This document shows, piece after piece, positions 17,759 through 25,901 of a DNA stretch of 64,000 bases (within the stretch, counting starts at the first letter, position 1; each line of letters starts with the position of its first letter). The DNA is from Stigmatella erecta. GTDB lineage: Bacteria; Myxococcota; Myxococcia; Myxococcales; Myxococcaceae. The notes under the pieces were generated by a model, which was given only the letters and a program-made list of their open reading frames with translations, was not told the origin of the DNA and searched no databases. The stretch lies in the NCBI RefSeq assembly GCF_900111745.1, contig NZ_FOIJ01000021.1, positions 95,769-159,768 of the forward strand, given 5' to 3'. A program made the position numbers and the translations under genes.

Positions 17759-18271
17759 TCAGCGCGGGAGGAACTCCACGTACGCGACGTGGTGTTTGTT
17801 GATGAGGGCCATCCGCTCCCCCTGGATGAGCCGGAGGAAGGACGGGGTGCCGTTGAGGTAGTCCGTGAGCCGCGAGCGGTCATCGGGCTGGAGGTAGGTG
17901 ACGAGCCCCTGGAGCCGCTGGCCATCCACGAGCCGCACCTCCACCTCGTGCTCGGTGAGGATGGTGAGCCGCTCCGCCTCGCGCAGCTCGTGCGCGGCCT
18001 CCACCCAGGCCACCGCGATGCTCGCGCTGTTCACGAAGGTGACCGTCTCGCGCGTGGCGTCCGAGACGGGCACGAACTTCGCCTGGCCGTTGAGCAGGTC
18101 CGACAGCCGCTCGCCGTGAGGACTGTCCGGCACGCCCTCGGAGAGAAAGACATGGACCTGGCGCGTCTCCCCACCGGGGAGGACGAGCTGGACCGGGATA
18201 CGCCGTTTCGGGATGCGGAAGTCGTCCAAGGCGGGGGCCGTTTCTAGCACGGCCAGAACGGCCCTTCCCAC
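17759..18271 (-). CDS. Conserved protein of unknown function, partner of the PilT-like ATPase
   Basis: About 170 residues. I do not recognise a named function. The sequence has two similar halves: each has a beta-rich stretch (VQLVLPGGETRQVHVFLS; VEVRLVDGQRLQGLVTYL) and then a LSDLLNG or LTDYLNG segment followed by F-x-P or FLRL and a VTFVN or MALIN strand, so it looks like an internal duplication of a small barrel domain. The gene lies directly upstream of the PilT-like ATPase with four bases between them. The GTG at 18271 has GGGGGAGG too close, so a GTG about seven codons later may be the true start. Confidence 0.65.
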   Translation of the reverse strand: MGRAVLAVLETAPALDDFRIPKRRIPVQLVLPGGETRQVHVFLSEGVPDSPHGERLSDLLNGQAKFVPVSDATRETVTFVNSASIAVAWVEAAHELREAERLTILTEHEVEVRLVDGQRLQGLVTYLQPDDRSRLTDYLNGTPSFLRLIQGERMALINKHHVAYVEFLPR

Positions 18272-18292
18272 CCTCCCCCGGAATCCATGCTC

Positions 18293-18841
18293 CTAACCGC
18301 GGGTGAACACCGGGCCCCCGGGGCCCTCGGCGGCCGACACGAGCTGTCCCACCGTGGGCATCGGCCAGCTCAGCCCCCGCTGCGTGCGCCACTGGTCCGC
18401 CCACGCGCGGAACACCGCCAGCTGCGTGAGGCTGGGGGCCACCTGCCACCGCGCCGCCTTCACCCGGCGCAGCGCCTCCAGGGGCGAGTGCCCCAGCGCC
18501 ACCATCACGCACAGCGCCAGCGTCGCGCTCCGCCCGATGCCGTACTCGCAGTGGATGTAGACCTTGTGGCCCCGCGCCAGGCGCCCCGTCACCCAGGCCA
18601 CCCCGTCGGCGAGCATCCCACGCTGGATGCCGTGCAGGTCCAGGGTGGGCAGGTGCAGCAGGCAGATGCCGTGCTCGCGCAGGATGTGCTCGTCGTCACA
18701 CATCTCCCGCCGCAGGTCCACGATGTGGCCAATGCCCAGCTCCCGGGCCAGGTGCCCGGCCGCCTCGATGGGGAAGCTGCCCCCCACCGCGAGTCCGTCC
18801 GTCACCCAGTCGAGGTTCAGATTCCACCGTGGCCCGCTCAT
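18293..18841 (-). CDS. Dual-specificity / tyrosine protein phosphatase
   Basis: A 182-residue protein with the phosphatase signature HCEYGIGRS, placing the nucleophile at Cys98 and the phosphate-binding Arg at 104. A candidate general-acid loop is PTLDLHG near Asp68. Length and layout match the atypical dual-specificity (DSP/PTP-like) family. It would remove phosphate from Tyr, Ser/Thr, or possibly nucleic acid or lipid. The ATG at 18841 is preceded by GGGAGG. It lies 21 bases upstream of the gene before the PilT-like ATPase, so it may set the phosphorylation state of that system; this is inference. Confidence 0.85.
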   Translation of the reverse strand: MSGPRWNLNLDWVTDGLAVGGSFPIEAAGHLARELGIGHIVDLRREMCDDEHILREHGICLLHLPTLDLHGIQRGMLADGVAWVTGRLARGHKVYIHCEYGIGRSATLALCVMVALGHSPLEALRRVKAARWQVAPSLTQLAVFRAWADQWRTQRGLSWPMPTVGQLVSAAEGPGGPVFTRG

Positions 18842-18968
18842 GTCCCCGTGCGCCTCCCGCCCCCCCTTCCGTTGCGCGGCCAAGATAGAAACGCCCCCAG
18901 TCCTCCGGGAGAGGGGGGGCGTCACAAAGCGTGGGGAGGGGGTGCGGCGGGCGGGCGCTTCCGGGCGC

Positions 18969-19436
18969 CTACATGTCCGCGGAGGGCTGGGCGGCGCAGG
19001 GCGGGCCCAGGGCCCGGTCGATGTGGGCGCGCAGCTCGCCGGGCATCCACGGGGTGGCCAGCGTGAAGTGGCTCCGAGGGCCACTGCTCTGGGAGGAGGT
19101 CTCCTGGCGGCCCAGCACGCTGGACAGCAGGATGCGGGGCCCTTCGTAGGCGTGGTCCACCAGCCGGGCCAGGAACCACGAGGCGCCCCGCCCATCCATC
19201 AACGCCAGGTCGAGGATGATGGCGGACACCGAGGGCCGCGCGGCGAGCTTGCGCAGCGCGGAGGTGAAGTGCAGCGCGTGCAGCAGCTCGAAGTTCCGGG
19301 CCAGCTCGCGCGCCACGTCGTTGCGCACGCTCACCTGCTCGGCGATGACGAGCACGCACGGCTCGCGGTCCGCCCCGGAGCGATCCGGCGGCGAGGAGCG
19401 CAGCCGCACCGGCCCCACGCTCGAGGCGGAGGCCAT
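18969..19436 (-). CDS. Degenerate response-regulator receiver domain protein
   Basis: About 155 residues with the fold pattern of a receiver domain: VLVIAEQ (strand 1), the central IILDLALMDG with a candidate phospho-Asp, and LLSSVLG at the Thr/Ser position. The acidic pair normally found after strand 1 reads AEQ, and the conserved Lys near the end is absent (FTLATPW), so it may not be phosphorylated in the usual way. The ATG at 19436 has GGGAG upstream; the frame stays open to 19616 but the added residues look non-coding. It precedes the phosphatase and PilT-like cluster on the same strand. Confidence 0.6.
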   Translation of the reverse strand: MASASSVGPVRLRSSPPDRSGADREPCVLVIAEQVSVRNDVARELARNFELLHALHFTSALRKLAARPSVSAIILDLALMDGRGASWFLARLVDHAYEGPRILLSSVLGRQETSSQSSGPRSHFTLATPWMPGELRAHIDRALGPPCAAQPSADM

Positions 19437-19768
19437 GCCCAGGACTCCCGGAATGAAGGCCCTGCGCCGCAGTCCCTTGATCTCCGTGGCGGAGGAGTCT
19501 TGCACGGCGGGCAAGAAGCCAGGGCTGGAGGGGAGCGGTTTGGACACGTGGGCAGAGTAAACCCCTCCCGGCGCGAGACGCAATCGCGGGTTCGGCTCAC
19601 CTCCGGACGCCCACATGCCCTGGCGCGTCAGGCGTGAACGTAGGCATGTCCAGCGTGGACCGGGAGCCCTGTCCTGGAGGCCGGAAGCCCGCCCAGCGTG
19701 GGCCGCCCCTGGTTCCCCGCCTGCCGTTTCACATGCCGTTCACGGGGGCGAAACCTATTGTTTTCTTC
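19437..19768. other. Intergenic region, 332 bases
   Basis: Lies between the receiver-like gene (-) and an exported protein (+). On the - strand it is open to 19616 in frame with the receiver-like gene, so a longer start cannot be excluded. I see no RNA gene, repeat or clear operator. Promoters for both divergent genes should be here; TATTGTTTTC at 19757-19766 is an AT-richer spot just before the + strand start. Confidence 0.4.
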
Positions 19769-20311
19769 ATGACGAAGACACGTTTCGCGTTGGGCTCCGG
19801 AGCCCTCCTGTCAGCGGGCCTGCTGGCCAGCGGGCAGGCCCTCGCGGCCGAGGGAGAAGAGCTCGTCTTGCGCACGCCTCAGGCCGCCATCAGCGCGCGC
19901 GTCACGGCGGATGCCATCACTGGCCCCACCTTCCAGCTCTTCCACTCGCCCAGCGCCATCCGGGGCCGGGCCTATGACCGGGTGGTGAACCTGGCCATCT
20001 CCGAGGAGGAAGTCACCGGCATCGTGGGCAGCCTGCCGGTGCGGATGCGCCTGGAGCGCCAGGGCTCGGAGGCCACCCTCCGCGGCACCTTCGCCGGGCG
20101 GTACATCCAGCTTGCCTGGGGGCCCGAGAAGCTGACGGGCACCCTGGGGCGCTGCGGCTATGACTTGCGGTTCGTGAATGGCGCCTACGCGGGGGAGCGC
20201 GCCTGCGGCGGCCTCATCGAGACGCCGGTGTCGCTCGAGATTCCCGAGGCCCTGGCCCGCGAGGGCGACCTCCAGGTGGCCTCCGCCCTGGCGCTCGTGC
20301 TCGGCCTCTAG
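19769..20311 (+). CDS. Exported protein of unknown function
   Basis: A 180-residue protein with a signal peptide (MTKTRFALGSGALLSAGLLA, cleavage after QALA). The mature part is short and beta-rich, with two Cys near the C-terminus (GRCGYDLRF, GERACGG) that may form a disulfide. I do not recognise the family. No good ribosome-binding site precedes the ATG at 19769; an upstream ATG at 19733 is possible. The last 98 bases overlap the end of the convergent surface-protein gene. Confidence 0.65.
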   Translation: MTKTRFALGSGALLSAGLLASGQALAAEGEELVLRTPQAAISARVTADAITGPTFQLFHSPSAIRGRAYDRVVNLAISEEEVTGIVGSLPVRMRLERQGSEATLRGTFAGRYIQLAWGPEKLTGTLGRCGYDLRFVNGAYAGERACGGLIETPVSLEIPEALAREGDLQVASALALVLGL

Positions 20312-22304
20312 CCGCCCACAGCCCCAGCAGCCCGGCCAGGCCGCCCAGGCCGCCCAGGCCGCCCGCCGGGCCCGCGCCGCACCCCCAGCCGGTGTCGAGT
20401 TCCCGGGGCGCCACCACCTCGAAGGTCGTCACCGCGGAGCCGAGCGCCTGGCCCTCCTGGGTGTCGAGCAGCCGGGCCGAGACCTGGTGCGTCCCGGGCG
20501 CCAGGGCCTGCGCCGCGGCCAGCACGTAGCGAAAGCGCCCCTCCGCATCCGCGGACACCTGGGCCACCTCCACCGCGTCCACCTCGATGGACACCCGCGC
20601 GTCCGGAGGGCTCTTCCCCGCGAGCAACGGCTGGGGCTCCACGCGCGCGCCCTCCACGGGCACCACCATCACCACCGCCGGCGCCCCGGGGCTCTCCCCG
20701 CCCACCTCGAAGAGGACCGGCGCGGACAGCTCGCTGGACAGGCCCTGCCACGCGGCGGACACCCGCACCTCGTGGGCCCCCGGGCTCACGTCCGTGGGCG
20801 CGGTGTACGCGAAGCGCTCCTGGGCCTCCTCCAGTTGCACCTGCGCGTAGGGCTGGCCATCCAGCACGAGCGAGACGGACGCGCCCGGCGGCGCCGTTCC
20901 CTCGAACAGGGGGCGGGAGGCCACCCCGCGCGCCCCGCTCAGCGGCTGGCTCAGCACGGGCGGGGCCAGCGGCCCCACGGGAAAGGAGACGGACCGGAGC
21001 AGCCCCTGGGAGGGCGCGTCCTGTCCCGCCACGGGGCCCGCCCCGCGCGAATCGTTCTGGATGCGCCAGGCGCCGGCGGCCCCGGCGCGCGCGGACGCGG
21101 GACACGCCAGCGGGGCGCCCTGGAGCAGGACGACGCCGCCCGCGCCCCCGCCCCCCGGCCCCGTCTCCGCCGTGGCGTGCGTGGTGTCCCCGCCCTGGCC
21201 CCCGGAGGCCTCCACGCCGCCGCAAGCCAGGGCGCCCCCCGACCGGAGCGAGAGGGCCCCGCCGGCCCCGCCGCCGCCCGCGCCATCGTCTCCGCCCAGC
21301 CGCGTGGCCGCCGCGGCGCTCCCGTTCGCCAGGAAGCGTCCCGGGCCCTGCACCTGGCCCGCGCGGATGAGCATCGCCCCACCGCCCGCGCCGCCCCCGG
21401 TGCCGAACGTGTCGTTGCTCTCCCCCTCGCCGCCGCCGCCGCCGAAGACGAGGCGCTCGAAGGGCGAGTACACCACCGCGGCCCCGCCCAGGCCGCCCAC
21501 CGCCCGCGTCCCATCCCCCACGGAGGAGCGTCCGCCCTCGCCGCCCACGCCCCCATGCCCGCCCCCGCCGCCGCCCGCGTTGTGGCAGTTGCCGCCCCCG
21601 CCCCCGTTGGCCACGTTGCCGCGCCCGGAGGCCACGCCGAAGCGCTCCGCCACCACGCCCTCTCCTTTATAGGAGCCGCCGCGCGTGACGGGCACATCGA
21701 AGTCCGAGCACCCGCTCCAGGTGGCATGGTTGAACACGCTGCCGCCCCGGAACCCCAGCCCCGCCACGGTGACGGTGCCCGCGTTGGCCAGCGTGCCGGT
21801 GACGAGGAACACCAGGAGCCCGCCCACGCGCCCATCCCACGGCGCCGCGCGCAGCGTGGCCCGCTCGCCCACCTGCACCTCCGTGTACTCCGGCACGCTC
21901 ACCACCTGCGTGCCGGGCACGGGGTAGCCGTGGACCAGCGGCGCCGTCAGCCGCACCCCCGCCGCCGAGACCGACGCCACGCGCGCGAACTCGTACTGGC
22001 CCACCGGGCCGCCGGAGAGCACCACCGGGGCCTGGGCGCCGGAGGCCGGCGCGGGCGTCAGCCCCGAGGTGGCATGGAGCAGCACCAGCTCTCCGGGCGT
22101 GAAGCCGGAGGCGTTCGCCACGGCCAGCTCCCGGGCCCCCGCCGCTACGGGGGTGCTCAGCGGGGTGTAGCGGTTGATGACGGCGGAGTCCGCGTCCCTC
22201 ACGGACAGCGAGCCGCTGCGCCCCGAGCCGAACCCGAAGGTGTCTGGCTCCGCGAGCACGCGGTGCGCCACGAGAAGGCCCAGCCAGAACAGAACCATCC
22301 GCAT
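20214..22304 (-). CDS. Glycine-rich cell-surface protein with MYXO-CTERM-like end (copy 1)
   Basis: A 696-residue exported protein. The signal peptide (MRMVLFWLGLLVAHRVLA) leads into a beta domain with the EPDTFGFGSGRSG motif, then a very Gly-rich middle (NGGGGGNCHNAGGGGG and similar), then two Ig-like repeat domains. The C-terminus has the Cys-Gly (GWGCG), hydrophobic and Arg pattern of the MYXO-CTERM sorting signal, so the protein is probably anchored to the outer surface. A further ~20 basic/Pro residues follow that signal and overlap the 3' end of the neighbouring gene. It is a paralogue of the next gene, with the same architecture. Confidence 0.8.
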   Translation of the reverse strand: MRMVLFWLGLLVAHRVLAEPDTFGFGSGRSGSLSVRDADSAVINRYTPLSTPVAAGARELAVANASGFTPGELVLLHATSGLTPAPASGAQAPVVLSGGPVGQYEFARVASVSAAGVRLTAPLVHGYPVPGTQVVSVPEYTEVQVGERATLRAAPWDGRVGGLLVFLVTGTLANAGTVTVAGLGFRGGSVFNHATWSGCSDFDVPVTRGGSYKGEGVVAERFGVASGRGNVANGGGGGNCHNAGGGGGGHGGVGGEGGRSSVGDGTRAVGGLGGAAVVYSPFERLVFGGGGGEGESNDTFGTGGGAGGGAMLIRAGQVQGPGRFLANGSAAAATRLGGDDGAGGGGAGGALSLRSGGALACGGVEASGGQGGDTTHATAETGPGGGGAGGVVLLQGAPLACPASARAGAAGAWRIQNDSRGAGPVAGQDAPSQGLLRSVSFPVGPLAPPVLSQPLSGARGVASRPLFEGTAPPGASVSLVLDGQPYAQVQLEEAQERFAYTAPTDVSPGAHEVRVSAAWQGLSSELSAPVLFEVGGESPGAPAVVMVVPVEGARVEPQPLLAGKSPPDARVSIEVDAVEVAQVSADAEGRFRYVLAAAQALAPGTHQVSARLLDTQEGQALGSAVTTFEVVAPRELDTGWGCGAGPAGGLGGLGGLAGLLGLWAARGRARAPGRRPPGGRPRGPGPRESRATPASR

Positions 22305-22383
22305 GGGGCCATGCTGCCCCAGCCCCCCACCGAGGGTCGAGCCACCTGCCCTGCCTTTTCGGGCGCGCGCCAGGAGCGTTCCT

Positions 22384-24408
22384 TCACCGGCCCCGGGAGG
22401 CCCGGCGGCGGCGCAAGGCCCCGAGGGCCAGCAGCCCCCCCAGCACCCCGCCCCCCGCGCCGGCCGAGGCCCCGCACCCGCACCCCACCCCCAGGGTGGT
22501 GACGACCTCGAACCGCGTGGGCACCGGCGCGGGCCGGCTGCCCTCCTCCAGGAGCTGGGCGGTGGCCGCGTGGGGCCCGGGGGCCAGGGCCTGCGCAGCG
22601 CTCAACTCGTGGTGGAACCGGCCCTCGCCATCCACCTCCACCTGGGCCACCTCCACCCCATCCACCTGGAGGCTCACGCGCGTGCCGGCCAGGGCCGTGC
22701 CAGCCAGCAGCGGCATGGGGCCCACCACCTCGTCCTGCCCCGGCACCACCAGCAGCGGCTGTGCCCCCGCGTCCTCCCCGCCGTCCGGCCCCGGCAGGCC
22801 CCCGTCCGTCTCCGGGGACACCTCGAAGCGGTGAGGGACCGCCTGGGCGCTCCAGACGCCCAGGAACTCCGCGGCGGCGCTCAGCTCATGCGGCCCGGGG
22901 GCCAGGGGCGTGGTGACCTGGAACGAGAAGATGCCGCTGCGGTCCGCGTCCACGGAGGCCAAGGGCACCCCATCCAGGAACAGGTGCACCCGGACCCCTT
23001 GCCCGGCGTCGAACTCGAGCAGGGGGCGCGCAGCCACCCCCGTGGCCCCCTGGGCGGGGGACACCAGCGTGGGCGGGGCGGGCGCCTGGAACGGCAGGGT
23101 GACGCTCTGCGCGCGCCCCGGGGCGTTCGCCGCGTTGCCGTTGGCGGGGGTGGCCCCATGGGAGTCCTTGCTCACCGCCGACCGGCCGGCGATGCCGCCC
23201 GAGACCGGGGACAGACAGGCGATGGAGTCCCCCTGCAGGAAGATGACGCCCCCGCCGCCCCCGCCGCCGGGGCCCAGCGCGGCCACCGTGTCGCGCACGT
23301 CCCCGCCGTTGCCCCCGCGCGCCGCCGCGGCGCCGCAGATCAACCCGCCCGCCGAGCGCAGGACGATGGCGCCGCCCGCGCCCCCGCCGCCCGCCCCATC
23401 CTCTCCCTGGGTAATCAACGGCTGGGCGCCATCGGCGGTGAAGAGCCCCGTCCCGTCGATCCTCCCGGCGCGCAGGAGCATCAGCCCCCCGCCGGCCCCG
23501 CCCCCGGAGCCGCGGCCCTCGTTGCCCTCGCCCGAGCCGCCGCCCCCGCCAAAGAGGAGGCGCTCGGTGGGGGTGTACACCACCGGGGCCCCGCCCAGGC
23601 CGCCCACCGCCTGGTCTCCCCGCGCGGCCGAGGCCCGCCCGCCCGTGCCGCCCGCCCCCGCGTGCGCGCCGCCGCCGCCGCCCGCGTTGTGGCAGTTGCC
23701 GCCGCCGCCCCCGTTGGCCAGGTTCCCGTAGCCCGAGGCCGAGCCGTAGCGCCCCTCCACCAGCCCCTCGCCCTTGTAGCTGCCGCCGCTGGCCGAAGGC
23801 TCGTCCAGCCCCACGCACCCCTCCCGGTCCTCGTGGCTGAGGAACCGCCCGCCGCGAAAGCCCGTCCCCGAGACGGACACCTCGCCGTTGTTGAGCAGCT
23901 CCCCGGAGACCAGCGCCACGAGGATGCCGCCCTTGCTCCCGTCCCAGGCCTGGGCCCGCAGCGAGGCGCCGGTCTGAACGGTGAGCTGGGTGTACTCGGG
24001 CACGCTCACCACCTGGGTGGCCCCGCCGGGGTAGCCGTGGAGCAGCGGCGCCGTCAGCGTCAGCGTCCCGGCGGCCACCGCGGCGACGCGCGCGAACTCG
24101 TACCGGCCCACCGTGCCGCTGGCCAGGTGCAGGGGCTGGGGGTCGCCCGAGGCCGGCACGGGCGTGAGCCCCGTGGACTGGTGGAGGAGCACCATGCCTC
24201 CGGCCTCGAAGCCGGTGGTGGTGGACACCTCCAGGGACACCGCCCCCGCCGCGGCGCTGACCTTCAGCGGGGCGTAGCTGTTGAGGACCCGGTTCTGGGT
24301 GGACACGGTCAACGCGCCGTGGCGGCCCGTGCCCCGTCCGAAGGTGTCCGGCTCCGCGCCCACGCGTCCGGCGAACAGCAGGGCCAGCAGTCCCAGGGGG
24401 ATTCGCAT
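22384..24408 (-). CDS. Glycine-rich cell-surface protein with MYXO-CTERM-like end (copy 2)
   Basis: A 674-residue paralogue of the gene at 20214-22304. It shows the same signal peptide plus EPDTFGRGTGRHG start, the VVSVPEYT strand, the NGGGGGNCHNAGGGGG core and two C-terminal Ig-like domains. It ends cleanly in GCGCGASAGAGGG, a hydrophobic segment and RRRRASRGR, a typical MYXO-CTERM tripartite tail. The ATG at 24408 (MRIPLGLLAL) is the start of the signal peptide; the longer frame to 24603 is a shadow. The genes lie head to tail, 79 bases apart, and arose by tandem duplication. A role in adhesion or the extracellular matrix is plausible but not shown. Confidence 0.8.
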   Translation of the reverse strand: MRIPLGLLALLFAGRVGAEPDTFGRGTGRHGALTVSTQNRVLNSYAPLKVSAAAGAVSLEVSTTTGFEAGGMVLLHQSTGLTPVPASGDPQPLHLASGTVGRYEFARVAAVAAGTLTLTAPLLHGYPGGATQVVSVPEYTQLTVQTGASLRAQAWDGSKGGILVALVSGELLNNGEVSVSGTGFRGGRFLSHEDREGCVGLDEPSASGGSYKGEGLVEGRYGSASGYGNLANGGGGGNCHNAGGGGGAHAGAGGTGGRASAARGDQAVGGLGGAPVVYTPTERLLFGGGGGSGEGNEGRGSGGGAGGGLMLLRAGRIDGTGLFTADGAQPLITQGEDGAGGGGAGGAIVLRSAGGLICGAAAARGGNGGDVRDTVAALGPGGGGGGGVIFLQGDSIACLSPVSGGIAGRSAVSKDSHGATPANGNAANAPGRAQSVTLPFQAPAPPTLVSPAQGATGVAARPLLEFDAGQGVRVHLFLDGVPLASVDADRSGIFSFQVTTPLAPGPHELSAAAEFLGVWSAQAVPHRFEVSPETDGGLPGPDGGEDAGAQPLLVVPGQDEVVGPMPLLAGTALAGTRVSLQVDGVEVAQVEVDGEGRFHHELSAAQALAPGPHAATAQLLEEGSRPAPVPTRFEVVTTLGVGCGCGASAGAGGGVLGGLLALGALRRRRASRGR

Positions 24409-24473
24409 GCGCGCATGCTGCCCCAGTCCCCCGAAACGGGTCGAGCACCGCGCGCCGCCCCGCGTCCGCCGCC

Positions 24474-24983
24474 TTACGCCCCCTTGCCCTGCGCGGTGAT
24501 TGCCTGGAGCGCTTCGCGGTTCAAGGGTTCGAAAAAGGACTGGCGGAGCAGCCGCGGCAGGGCGCGCTTGTCCACGCACAGCAATTGGAGCGCATCGGCC
24601 CACTCGCCCAGCACCGCCACCGCGCGCACCCCCGCGTCCTGCCGGTACACGTCATTGAGGTTGTGCACGAGCCCGGGCAGATCCTCCACCTCCCAGCGCT
24701 CGGTGTGGCCCTCCACGAGCGCGTGCAGCTCCAGCCGGGGCCGCTCCCGCACGTCCACCAGCTTGAAGCGCCGCGCCGCCCCGCCCATGGCCAGCGTGAG
24801 CGGCCCCACGAGCTCATCCGGGCGGACGTTGAGCGCCGCCGTCAGGCCGCCCTGGAGCAGCCCCGCCTCGCACAGGCGCAGGACAGACACGGGGGGCGGC
24901 TCGCCCGGCACGGCCACCCGGGCGGCGGCCTCACGCTCCTGCACCAGACGCTCACGGGCCAGTGCGTCAACCACGGAGGACAT
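24474..24983 (-). CDS. Conserved hypothetical protein
   Basis: A 169-residue cytosolic protein without a signal peptide or membrane segment; I do not recognise its family. It has an N-terminal helix (VVDALARERLVQEREAAARVAV), a central beta-rich region and a helical C-terminus (LPRLLRQSFFEPLNREALQAI). AAGGAG lies about ten bases before the ATG at 24983, which fixes the start. It lies upstream of the second surface protein on the same strand, with 65 bases between, so cotranscription is possible. Confidence 0.65.
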   Translation of the reverse strand: MSSVVDALARERLVQEREAAARVAVPGEPPPVSVLRLCEAGLLQGGLTAALNVRPDELVGPLTLAMGGAARRFKLVDVRERPRLELHALVEGHTERWEVEDLPGLVHNLNDVYRQDAGVRAVAVLGEWADALQLLCVDKRALPRLLRQSFFEPLNREALQAITAQGKGA

Positions 24984-25148
24984 ACCGCCAGACTCCTTCT
25001 GTCTTCCTGATACATCCGTTTTGTCAGACTCGAAGACACTTCTGCCCTTCCCGGACTCAACACATGTCACACAACGAATCCGGCGGCTGGGCTACCCGCG
25101 GGGCGCATTTTCTGCTTTCCTCGCATGTGTCACTGAACGGGGGTGCGT

Positions 25149-25877
25149 ATGGGTACTTTAGACGGAAAAGTCGCCATCATCACGGGTGGAGGTTCGGGGA
25201 TCGGTTTCGCGATTGCCGAGCGTTTCGCGCGCGAGGGAGCGCAGGTGGTGCTCGCGGGGCGCAGGCAACAGCGGCTGGAAGAGGCCGCGGCGAAGATCGG
25301 ACGGGGGGCCCGGAGCGTGCCCACGGACGTCGGAGACGAAGCCCAGGTCAAACGGCTCATGGACTCGGTGTCCCAGGTGGATCTGCTGGTCACCTGCGCG
25401 GGCGGCGCGGTGTTCGGCCCCGTCGAGGAGGTGCCCGTCCCGGCGTGGAGTGAGATGTTCAAGTCCCGCTTCTTCGGACAGCTCTCCGCAGTCCGGTACG
25501 CCGTGCCGAAGATGGCGCCGGGCAGCTCCATCGTGCTGTGCTCGGGCGTCGCCGGGCGCTCGGCCCTGACGCACTACGCGGGCGGCGCGGGGCTGTGCGG
25601 CGCCGTCAACGCCATGGGGGCCTCGCTCGCCATCGAGCTGGCGCCCAAGGGCATCCGGGTCAACGTCCTGTCGCCCGGGCTGACGCGGGACACGGCCATC
25701 GACTGGGGCGTGCCCCCCGAGCAGCTGGGCGCCTTCATGGACGGCCTGGTGAGCCGCATCCCGCTGCGGCGCTCGGGCACCGTGCACGACATGGCGGACG
25801 CGGCCTTCTTCCTGTCCACGAATGCCTATGCCACCGGCCAGGTGCTCGACATCGACGGCGGGTGGACGGCGGTGTAG
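25149..25877 (+). CDS. SDR-family protein with altered active site
   Basis: A 242-residue short-chain dehydrogenase homologue. The cofactor motif TGGGSGIG is at 12-19 and the C-terminal VLDIDGGW is classical. The active-site Ser132 and Tyr143 are in place, but the conserved Lys four residues after Tyr is Ala147 (HYAGGAG instead of YxxxK), so ordinary SDR catalysis is doubtful. It may bind NAD(P)H without classical turnover or use another residue. The gene is divergent from the hypothetical gene at 24983 and convergent with the subtilisin gene. Confidence 0.85.
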   Translation: MGTLDGKVAIITGGGSGIGFAIAERFAREGAQVVLAGRRQQRLEEAAAKIGRGARSVPTDVGDEAQVKRLMDSVSQVDLLVTCAGGAVFGPVEEVPVPAWSEMFKSRFFGQLSAVRYAVPKMAPGSSIVLCSGVAGRSALTHYAGGAGLCGAVNAMGASLAIELAPKGIRVNVLSPGLTRDTAIDWGVPPEQLGAFMDGLVSRIPLRRSGTVHDMADAAFFLSTNAYATGQVLDIDGGWTAV

Positions 25878-25901
25878 CCGCGCCCCGCGCCCAGCCCGCG
25901 G

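Noticed and set aside
19437..19616. N-terminal extension of the receiver-like protein
   Set aside because: The added 60 residues have no receiver features, and a well-placed GGGAG precedes the ATG at 19436; kept only as an alternative.
21100..21700. GC-rich repeat region that could be a structural DNA element
   Set aside because: Explained by Gly codon runs in the surface protein; the same pattern occurs in its paralogue.
22174..25161. A 995-residue + strand open frame
   Set aside because: Antisense to the second Gly-rich surface protein; Pro/Arg/Ala-rich translation of a GC repeat.
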